Below, in pieces: positions 1 to 5,139 of a stretch of DNA of 6,005 bases. Location: contig CALFBV010000217.1 in the NCBI GenBank assembly GCA_937951395.1, positions 1 to 6,005 of the forward strand. Reading direction: 5' to 3'. Numbering within the stretch: the first letter of the stretch is position 1; the number at the start of each line of letters is the position of its first letter. Under the pieces are notes generated by a model, which saw nothing but the letters and a program-made list of their open reading frames with translations, had not been told where the DNA came from and did not search any database. The position numbers and the translations under genes are program-made. The stretch is from an uncultured Rubritalea sp. GTDB taxonomy: Bacteria > Verrucomicrobiota > Verrucomicrobiia > Verrucomicrobiales > Akkermansiaceae.

Positions 1-667
1 GCAGCCAGTCCCACACCTGCTGGCCATCGCCATAGACGGGTAATTTCTCACCAGCTAACGCCTTATGGATCATCAAAGGGATCAGTTTTTCTGGGAATTG
101 ATACGGTCCGTAGTTGTTAGAGCAATTAGAAATCACCACTGGCAAGCCGTAGGTCTTCCCCCACGCCTGCACCAGGTGATCTGCCGCTGCCTTAGATGCA
201 GAGTATGGCGATGACGGATCATAGGCGCTCGTCTCAGAAAACTTCCCTTTAGCTCCCAGAGACCCATAGACTTCATCGGTAGAAACGTGGAGAAACTTGA
301 ACTCTGAAAACTTACCTCTACTATGCCAATATTCTAACGCGGCATCTAACATCACTTGCGTTCCTACTACATTTGTCTGGATAAATTCTGCCGCTGAATC
401 AATAGACCTGTCCACATGGCTCTCTGCTGCGAGATGGATGACTCCGTCTGGCTGATGCTCTGCGAAAACTTCCCGCATCTTCTGAACATCACAGATATCT
501 GCCTGCACAAAGTGATAGCCGCAATCTAGATTTTCTAGAGCAGACTGATTAGCCGCATAGGTAAGCTTATCCACATTCACGACCTCTGCCAGCCCTTCTG
601 AGACAATATATCTACACAATGCTCCTCCAATAAACCCTGCACCGCCTGTGATAAGTATCGTCTTCAT
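1..667 (-). CDS. rfbB: dTDP-glucose 4,6-dehydratase RfbB, 3' end truncated by window
   Basis: Cytoplasmic NAD-dependent short-chain dehydrogenase/reductase that converts dTDP-glucose to dTDP-4-keto-6-deoxyglucose, the second step towards dTDP-L-rhamnose and related deoxysugars for O-antigen or core. The ATG at 667-665 opens 222 codons that run off the left edge; the family is usually about 350 residues, so roughly the last third is missing. Visible marks are the Rossmann nucleotide-binding loop GGAGFIG (residues 8-14), [11 protein letters not shown] (78-88), the catalytic STDEVYG block (129-135), the YSASK catalytic Tyr/Lys motif (Y155, K159), and [17 protein letters not shown] (181-197). Near the break the usual Arg-Asp-Trp-Leu stretch reads Trp-Asp-Trp-Leu (W219). 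No clear Shine-Dalgarno precedes the start, but the glycine loop sits at the normal distance from it. It diverges from the yrbL-like gene; other rfb genes would be expected to the left, outside the window. Confidence 0.96.
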   Translation of the reverse strand, partial: MKTILITGGAGFIGGALCRYIVSEGLAEVVNVDKLTYAANQSALENLDCGYHFVQADICDVQKMREVFAEHQPDGVIHLAAESHVDRSIDSAAEFIQTNVVGTQVMLDAALEYWHSRGKFSEFKFLHVSTDEVYGSLGAKGKFSETSAYDPSSPYSASKAAADHLVQAWGKTYGLPVVISNCSNNYGPYQFPEKLIPLMIHKALAGEKLPVYGDGQQVWDWL

Positions 668-705
668 TCTTTTAAACGTTGAATCTATAGTTAGATCTAG
701 TGTGA

Positions 706-718
706 ATGCTTACAGCAT
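706..718. promoter_or_regulatory. Inverted repeat in the rfbB/yrbL divergent region
   Basis: The sequence ATGCT-TAC-AGCAT is a perfect 5-bp inverted repeat with a 3-bp spacer. It lies 39 bp upstream of the rfbB start in the 130-bp divergent interval (668-797). An 8-bp palindrome TAGATCTA lies close by at 692-699. The position fits an operator for rfbB, but no specific regulator family can be named and no convincing sigma70 promoter for rfbB was found around it. Confidence 0.3.
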
Positions 719-776
719 ACAACAATAGAATCAACCACAGTATTGAGTTGAGTTTTCTTTGCGATTTCATCGAAAT

Positions 777-785
777 TGATATAAT
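777..785 (+). promoter_or_regulatory. Extended -10 promoter element for the yrbL-like gene
   Basis: TGATATAAT matches the extended -10 pattern (TG, one base, TATAAT) exactly. A -35 box is weak: TTGCGA at 759-764 matches 4 of 6 positions but has only a 15-bp spacer. Transcription would start near 791-793, just before the ATG at 798. The mRNA would then have a leader of only about 5-7 bases, which would explain why no Shine-Dalgarno sequence is present. Confidence 0.5.
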
Positions 786-797
786 TAAATCTGAGTA

Positions 798-1385
798 ATG
801 TCAGACAACGAAATAGTAAATTTAGATGAGCAGCACTTCATCGCGGCCGGAGCTTTTTGTAAATGCTACCAGCACCCTACCGACCTTAATAGATGCATCA
901 AGGTTCCTACATCGAACAAAAAAGCAAAAAAAAGACATCTGGCTGATCTGAAATATTATCGAAAACTGCACAAAGTTAAAGTTGATTTGAAGTACATTGC
1001 AGACTATTTCGGACAATGTGAAACCTCACTGGGTGCTGGCTACGCTTACCAATGCATCCGAGATCATAATGGCGATGTCTCACAAACACTGGAAAACTAT
1101 TTTAAAGATGCAGATGCTGAACCACAGAAAATTTACCCACTACTCCAGAAACTTGGTCGCTACCTTGTAGAAAATAGAATTCTAATCAGCGATATCCACG
1201 CTAGAAATATCCTCTTGCAGAAGAATAGCCAGGGCGAGATCACTCCCATCATCGTGGATGGAATCGGAGATCGTGTTGCTATCACTGTTCTGAATATTTC
1301 CCCTAAACTGGCTATCTCTAAAATCATCAGACGCTGGAACCGATTTTCACGAAAAGAACTCGATTCAAACGCCCATATTACTTAG
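798..1385 (+). CDS. yrbL: YrbL-family kinase-fold protein (PhoP-regulated YrbL homologue)
   Basis: A 195-residue protein of the YrbL family, small single-domain relatives of protein and LPS kinases. E. coli yrbL is known as a PhoP-regulated gene with no settled biochemical function. The match runs the whole length: the N-terminal block AGAFCKCYQHPTD (17-29), CIKV with the presumed ATP-contacting Lys35, LKYYRKL (51-57), the GYAY strand (81-84), YLVENRILISDIHARNILL (122-140) and PIIVDGIGD (150-158). The last two correspond to the kinase catalytic and metal-binding loops, giving candidate residues D132, N137 and D154. An in-frame TGA at 792-794 leaves ATG 798 as the only sensible start. There is no signal peptide or membrane segment, so it should be cytoplasmic. 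Its last 8 bases overlap the tail of the convergent glycosidase-like gene. A location inside an LPS locus suggests a glycan or lipid substrate, which is inference. Confidence 0.85.
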   Translation: MSDNEIVNLDEQHFIAAGAFCKCYQHPTDLNRCIKVPTSNKKAKKRHLADLKYYRKLHKVKVDLKYIADYFGQCETSLGAGYAYQCIRDHNGDVSQTLENYFKDADAEPQKIYPLLQKLGRYLVENRILISDIHARNILLQKNSQGEITPIIVDGIGDRVAITVLNISPKLAISKIIRRWNRFSRKELDSNAHIT

Positions 1386-2709
1386 CAGTCAAAGCATAAA
1401 AGACTCGTCCATGGATAGGGATCTCAGAATTATTTTCAAAGGTCAGGGATTCTCCGTTTTGATCTAACCATCTGTCAACATTATCGAGCTTTAACTTATG
1501 ATTACCGCTGTTACTCCAGAAAGCTTGAACGATGGTCGGTTTACCTGATAGTTCAACGCTTACACGTATGCTGTATAGTCCTTCAATCTTAGTATAATTA
1601 CCATTAGAAAAATGGATCACCTCTGCCCCATTAAATAATCTGTTAAGCGTTCTAAAAGCATGGTAAGAGGGGCGTTTGATCACCGCATTACCACGGTTAT
1701 CTACCAGACCATATCCTGGCGCAATAAGCTGATGCCAGTAACATGTTCTGATTTGACCTGAGGCAATCGCTAATAAATAAGCTCTAACCAAGAAATCTGC
1801 CTGTTCTTCTTCGTCCACTAATACTTCACCGTAGCATGGAGCAAATGGCTCAGTATCTTTCAAAGGCCAATTGATCTCCGAAATCCATAGAGTTCCCTTT
1901 GCCTTCCAACTACACTGGCGCATCAGTTCAATTAAATTGATCTTCTTGAGCAGGTTAAATCCAGCCTGCTTGTTTTCCGGAGCTCCGCGTCTATCTACAT
2001 AGAGTTGTATGCCATAGCCATCATAGTTCCCTCGTCTAAAGTGAAACAAACTCTCTAAAAAAGAAGGCAACTCAAAATCAATCACTGATCCACCAATGAG
2101 CTTCATTTCAGGACTTACCTCCAGACACACAGAGCGTATACTCTGAAAAAACTTAAAATACTCGCCGAAATGAAAGAACGCCCACTTCCTCCTATTATAG
2201 GCACTCCCTACATGAATATACTCCACTTTACCTCTGAGACGAGGAAGTAAATCACGTAAGATCACCTTAAGAGAAACCACATCATCAAGCACAAGCCTAT
2301 CTTGCAGAAAATTCACGGATACTTCACGACCTTCTGCAGATAGAGCATCAATATGTTTGATATAAGCATCAAAATGTTCACTCGCTGCTAGAGGTATTCG
2401 CACCAGAACTTGATTCACCCCTAACTCATCCACCATTTCCCTAACCTGATCTAGTGGCACAATGGTCTTCCCCTCACACTCTGTCTCCACGTGTACGGCT
2501 AAACCTATACATTGATTCACCTCTGACTTAACCCAATGTTTCTTAAATAGTAAAATGAGACAAAAAACGGGAAATAGTGGAAGAAGAAGAACAGTCTTAA
2601 TAAACTGCCATGACGCCCTCAGATAAATCCTACGTTTAAGTTTCTTATCACGTAAAATACGAGGTTGATCAGAAAAATGATCCCAAGGAAATAGAGGGTG
2701 CTCTTTCAT
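1378..2709 (-). CDS. Membrane-anchored glycoside hydrolase-like protein (clan GH-A fold, GH39/PslG-like layout)
   Basis: A 443-residue protein with a basic N-terminus (KKLKRR, 22-27), one membrane segment at about 37-56, and a C-terminal domain that looks like a TIM-barrel glycosidase. The basic tail predicts an N-in signal anchor with the enzyme domain in the periplasm. The segment WISEINWPL (275-283) resembles the nucleophile strand of clan GH-A enzymes, making E278 the candidate nucleophile. YWHQLIAPGYGLVDN (324-338) and GYGIQLYVDRRG (231-242) fit later barrel strands. Where an Asn-Glu acid/base pair is expected, the sequence reads VGSAYNRRKW (167-176), with no Glu. Size and layout recall PslG, the anchored glycosidase of the Pseudomonas Psl locus; that comparison is from memory. 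Its ATG overlaps the stop of the upstream LPS kinase gene as ATGA, so the two are probably translationally coupled. It could be a hydrolase, a transglycosidase or a non-catalytic glycan-binding protein. Confidence 0.65.
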   Translation of the reverse strand: MKEHPLFPWDHFSDQPRILRDKKLKRRIYLRASWQFIKTVLLLPLFPVFCLILLFKKHWVKSEVNQCIGLAVHVETECEGKTIVPLDQVREMVDELGVNQVLVRIPLAASEHFDAYIKHIDALSAEGREVSVNFLQDRLVLDDVVSLKVILRDLLPRLRGKVEYIHVGSAYNRRKWAFFHFGEYFKFFQSIRSVCLEVSPEMKLIGGSVIDFELPSFLESLFHFRRGNYDGYGIQLYVDRRGAPENKQAGFNLLKKINLIELMRQCSWKAKGTLWISEINWPLKDTEPFAPCYGEVLVDEEEQADFLVRAYLLAIASGQIRTCYWHQLIAPGYGLVDNRGNAVIKRPSYHAFRTLNRLFNGAEVIHFSNGNYTKIEGLYSIRVSVELSGKPTIVQAFWSNSGNHKLKLDNVDRWLDQNGESLTFENNSEIPIHGRVFYALTAK

Positions 2710-3476
2710 TTTTTAGGAAAAACCTTCCGTAACCGACTCTTGTTTCTAAAATAACGCTGAGTTTTCAGCTCTGATTTTTTGAGCAACACCAGACACCTAC
2801 TCAGATCCACGCCGCTGAGCTTAGCATACTCTTCTAACATGAGAGTTCTCGTCTCTTCCGAAAACGGCAAACGTGACAAACTCTCGATCGCCTGTTCAAG
2901 CGAGATATCCTCACACCAAGTGATGCGATTAATGTCAACCATAGAGAACACTCTCTTTCCCTTATCATTAGAAATCAGAACATTCTTCGGATTAAAGTCT
3001 CGATGCAACACACCTTTAGCATGTAGCAAAACACAAAATGCAGCGAACTCCTCAATGAGATCAGAAGGTGGCTGCGTGCTATCATTCCAGAGCTCATGTA
3101 ACGTTTTTACATCAGGTGCGAAGTCACATATATAATAACTATTTTTAAGTTTACCCCCAGCTCGATACTCAAAATAACCTACTGGTGCAGGAGTCAAAAA
3201 ACCTAAATCCAATAGCCTTTTCGCGTTATCATATGATTTCTTTGCCTTAGATTTAGAAAACAGCCCGTAGCTATAGTTTTGTGGAAAACTTGGAATACGA
3301 AATGCCTTCACTACAGATCCTGATCCTTCAAAGGTTATTTTTTTTAACGTGTTTCGTCCTGCCTGCACTATTTCATCAGATCCATCAAATAACTGAAGAA
3401 TAGTCTCACAACGATTAGCAAAATCATCATGATCGGAGAAGAACTCTCCGCTCAAAGCTGGGTTAGATGAACTCAT
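2706..3476 (-). CDS. LPS core kinase, InaA/WaaP/Kdo-kinase family
   Basis: A kinase-fold enzyme expected to transfer phosphate from ATP to a sugar of the LPS inner core at the cytoplasmic face of the inner membrane. Numbered from ATG 3476 (256 residues), it shows GRN (40-42), VVKAFR with the ATP-binding Lys57, SKAKKSYDNAKRL (75-87), the TPAPVGYFEYR stretch (95-105), the catalytic loop GVLHRDFNPKNVLI (H158, R159, D160, N165) and VDIN, where D181 takes the role of the DFG aspartate. All key residues are present, so it should be active. The frame is open to a GTG at 3533, giving 275 residues. I prefer ATG 3476 because family members start shortly before the GRN block; neither start has a Shine-Dalgarno. 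The stop overlaps the ATG of the glycosidase-like gene by 4 bp (ATGA). Whether the target is Kdo or heptose cannot be told from sequence. Confidence 0.88.
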   Translation of the reverse strand: MSSSNPALSGEFFSDHDDFANRCETILQLFDGSDEIVQAGRNTLKKITFEGSGSVVKAFRIPSFPQNYSYGLFSKSKAKKSYDNAKRLLDLGFLTPAPVGYFEYRAGGKLKNSYYICDFAPDVKTLHELWNDSTQPPSDLIEEFAAFCVLLHAKGVLHRDFNPKNVLISNDKGKRVFSMVDINRITWCEDISLEQAIESLSRLPFSEETRTLMLEEYAKLSGVDLSRCLVLLKKSELKTQRYFRNKSRLRKVFPKK

Positions 3477-3810
3477 CAGATAAGATATAGTAAAATAGTT
3501 GTCGCCAGAGAAGGTTGAACCGAGATAATCCACTACTAAATAAAGCGATTTAATATGCTAGAAATTAACAACCCTGTTGACATCGGTCAATCTTTTTCAG
3601 CCTTCTCCTTCCCCGATTGGGCCTCGATATTCGAAAACAACATAGAGTCATCCTCACTTCAATTTTAAACGTTATGGTTGGAAGACACATCTACGCTAAC
3701 ATTCCTTCTGTAGACGGCACACCAAAAATTGCGGATAAAATCAAAAGACGCATCATTGATTTAGAGCATGCCAAATACCCCGGGAAAAACTCAATTACAT
3801 TTTTCATAAA
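3477..3810. other. Gap between two minus-strand genes, no confident gene
   Basis: About 330 bp separate the GT4 gene from the LPS kinase gene, both on the minus strand. The first 57 bp (3477-3533) may be coding if the kinase starts at GTG 3533. The rest has no long minus-strand frame, no clear terminator and no strong minus-strand promoter. It holds a short plus-strand frame at 3555-3668 (37 codons from ATG) and a second, overlapping one in another frame to 3820. It also has an inverted repeat TTGAC-ATCG-GTCAA at 3577-3590. The interval may be the remains of a lost gene. Confidence 0.5.
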
Positions 3811-3820
3811 CTACTTATAA
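3617..3820 (+). CDS. Doubtful small plus-strand reading frame, possible gene remnant
   Basis: A 67-codon frame beginning at TTG, with an internal ATG at 3674 that would give 48 residues; it ends with TAA. The product is basic and soluble-looking (for example ADKIKRRIIDLEHAKYPGKN near the C-terminus) and resembles no family I recognise. The frame is open from an in-frame TGA at 3578. A different plus-strand frame starting at ATG 3555 runs into TAA at 3666-3668 over the same stretch, so one broken gene joined by a frameshift is possible. Its last 10 bases overlap the tail of the convergent GT4 gene. No Shine-Dalgarno or promoter was seen. It may equally be a chance open frame. Confidence 0.22.
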   Translation: MGLDIRKQHRVILTSILNVMVGRHIYANIPSVDGTPKIADKIKRRIIDLEHAKYPGKNSITFFINYL

Positions 3821-4881
3821 TCAATAAGATTTTCATAAAGAACAACAATCTCATCCAGCATCTTTTCACTTGAAAAATCTACTCGTACACAGTCACTCAA
3901 CGATAAGTTCCCCTCCTGCACCTCTTGTTTGTTTTCTATGAAATCAGTTAAACAGGAAATCAGAGTCTGCACCGAGAACTGATCTGCATGACGCGCTACG
4001 AAATTATTACTCTTCATTACCTCATAGTTACCAGCCGTGATCAAACCTCCACAAAACAGTGAGTTTACCGAGATCACGGGAGTATTTACTGACAACGCCT
4101 CAATCGCTACTCGCCCCACTCCAAGGACAACACTTGCTTCTCTCATCATCTCAACAGGATTACTCTGATAACCCGCTAAAGTGACGCAATTTTGTAATTC
4201 CTCACTAGATTCAGTTAACCGATCAGTTAGTCTTTCGAAACAACTTCCATCCCCAACGACCTCCAGATCTATATCATCATGGTTTTTTAAAATTATAGGC
4301 ATTACCTCACAAATCAGTTTCTCGAGAAAGTATCCATGCTTAGAATCTATGCGACTCACACACATAAACTTGATTCTATTCCCAGATTTTTTATTTACCT
4401 CCCTACGAGGCATAGGGATCGAATTATAGATAACCTTAATCTTCTTTCTCGTTGCCGTATCCACATTCACTCCATTAAGACGATTAGGAGCAACAACAAT
4501 AATCTGTGACAATAGCTTACGAATAAACTTTGATCTAACATCACGGTTAAACTGCCCATGAACAGTACCTACTGCCGGGATTCCAAGTCGTTTTGACAGT
4601 AACGCAGACAGACTTATAGCCATACGCTGATGTCCATGAACCAACACAATACGATGTTTTTTCACCAAAGATAAAAGCCTTAAATAGTTAGAGATAAAAC
4701 GAAGTTCTGTGAATTTAAAAACATGATGAATCACCTCGTCATTTAGTTCTTGAATCTGCCTTCCTCGGTTAGACGCGATGTGAACCTCATGACCTCTAGA
4801 GCAGAGAGCATTAGCCAACTGACAAACATTCACCTCTGTCCCACCAAAATCAAAATTTTTAACAATAAGTAATATCCTCAT
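3811..4881 (-). CDS. Glycosyltransferase family 4 (GT-B fold)
   Basis: A 356-residue retaining glycosyltransferase of the GT4 type, likely adding a sugar to the LPS core or O-antigen at the cytoplasmic face of the inner membrane. The N-terminal acceptor domain starts directly with MRILLIVKNFDFGGTEVNV, including the GGTE glycine turn (13-16), and contains VHGHQRMAI (81-89) and GTVHGQF (105-111). The C-terminal nucleotide-sugar domain has VSRID (175-179), VVGDGS (208-213) and GVGRVAIEALSVNTPVI (254-270). E261 is the second Glu of the usual E-x7-E motif; the first is replaced by Leu253, with a GVGR sequence as in some GT4 subgroups. Length is normal for the family. The start at ATG 4881 has a Shine-Dalgarno-like TAAAGG 8 bases upstream. 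By eye it is among the most A+T-rich genes here. Donor and acceptor cannot be assigned. Confidence 0.9.
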   Translation of the reverse strand: MRILLIVKNFDFGGTEVNVCQLANALCSRGHEVHIASNRGRQIQELNDEVIHHVFKFTELRFISNYLRLLSLVKKHRIVLVHGHQRMAISLSALLSKRLGIPAVGTVHGQFNRDVRSKFIRKLLSQIIVVAPNRLNGVNVDTATRKKIKVIYNSIPMPRREVNKKSGNRIKFMCVSRIDSKHGYFLEKLICEVMPIILKNHDDIDLEVVGDGSCFERLTDRLTESSEELQNCVTLAGYQSNPVEMMREASVVLGVGRVAIEALSVNTPVISVNSLFCGGLITAGNYEVMKSNNFVARHADQFSVQTLISCLTDFIENKQEVQEGNLSLSDCVRVDFSSEKMLDEIVVLYENLIDYK

Positions 4882-4889
4882 AACTTCAG

Positions 4890-4895
4890 CCTTTA
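4890..4895 (-). promoter_or_regulatory. Ribosome binding site of the GT4 gene
   Basis: On the minus strand TAAAGG lies 8 bases before ATG 4881. It is the clearest Shine-Dalgarno-like sequence in the window and supports that start; the other complete genes lack one this close. Confidence 0.5.
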
Positions 4896-4985
4896 AAATC
4901 TATTCCTTTCATTACCTCTGCTGGCTACCATAGGAAATAATTTTTATTATTACTATTCCCCTGGCTGGCTAGCAAGCACTAAGCT

Positions 4986-5015
4986 AGTATACCTCAAATA
5001 AAACAGACCTCTCAA
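4986..5015 (-). promoter_or_regulatory. Sigma70-like promoter for the minus-strand GT4 gene
   Basis: Read on the minus strand, TTGAGA (5015-5010) matches 5 of 6 positions of the -35 consensus and TATACT (4991-4986) matches 5 of 6 of the -10, separated by 18 bp. Transcription would start near 4979, leaving a leader of about 98 bases before ATG 4881. It lies immediately next to the palindrome at 5018-5029. Confidence 0.5.
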
Positions 5016-5017
5016 AT

Positions 5018-5029
5018 TGTTAGCTAACA
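5018..5029. promoter_or_regulatory. 12-bp perfect palindrome, candidate shared operator
   Basis: TGTTAGCTAACA is its own reverse complement, and the flanks add a looser ATTGT...ACAAT symmetry (5016-5033). It lies 2 bp from the -35 box of the leftward promoter and 3 bp from the rightward -10 element TATAAT. A dimeric regulator bound here could control both divergent glycosyltransferase genes. The regulator is unknown. Confidence 0.4.
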
Positions 5030-5032
5030 CAA

Positions 5033-5038
5033 TATAAT
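5033..5038 (+). promoter_or_regulatory. Candidate -10 element for the LpcC-like gene
   Basis: A perfect TATAAT on the plus strand, about 100 bases before ATG 5140. No good -35 box lies at 16-18 bp; the palindrome at 5018-5029 fills most of the spacer. If used, this promoter may depend on an activator or be blocked by a repressor at that site. Confidence 0.35.
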
Positions 5039-5139
5039 TATTACTTAGAGGTTGATTTCCATTAGGCCCAACTCTATGTCTGTTCGTATGCTTCCAATCA
5101 AAAAAGCAATGTTACCAACAAACTCAGCCCTGAATTCTG

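Noticed and set aside
918..933. A6 and A8 runs in the yrbL-like gene as a phase-variation tract
   Set aside because: They encode the ordinary basic stretch KKAKKR and sit in an intact frame; an A8 run alone is not evidence of switching.
822..1016. Minus-strand 64-codon frame inside the yrbL-like gene
   Set aside because: It is fully antisense to a well-supported family protein and has no recognisable features.
2779..3135. Plus-strand 118-codon frame inside the LPS kinase gene
   Set aside because: It is antisense to the conserved kinase catalytic region; its product is Ser- and Arg-rich with no domain, as expected of a shadow frame.
3577..3597. Hairpin TTGAC-ATCG-GTCAA followed by TCTTTTT, as a plus-strand terminator
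   Set aside because: The stem is only 5 bp and A+T-rich, and no plus-strand gene ends just before it. It could be a binding site, but nothing decides that.
3691..3807. Minus-strand 38-codon frame in the gap upstream of the kinase
   Set aside because: It is short, has no Shine-Dalgarno, no recognisable product, and lies antisense to the slightly better plus-strand frame.
4181..4429. Plus-strand 82-codon frame inside the GT4 gene
   Set aside because: It is antisense to the conserved nucleotide-sugar domain of the glycosyltransferase and has no support of its own.
4936..4951. AATAAT-TTTT-ATTATT inverted repeat in the divergent region
   Set aside because: It is low-complexity A/T sequence with a weak stem, expected by chance in such a region; not a terminator or a convincing operator.
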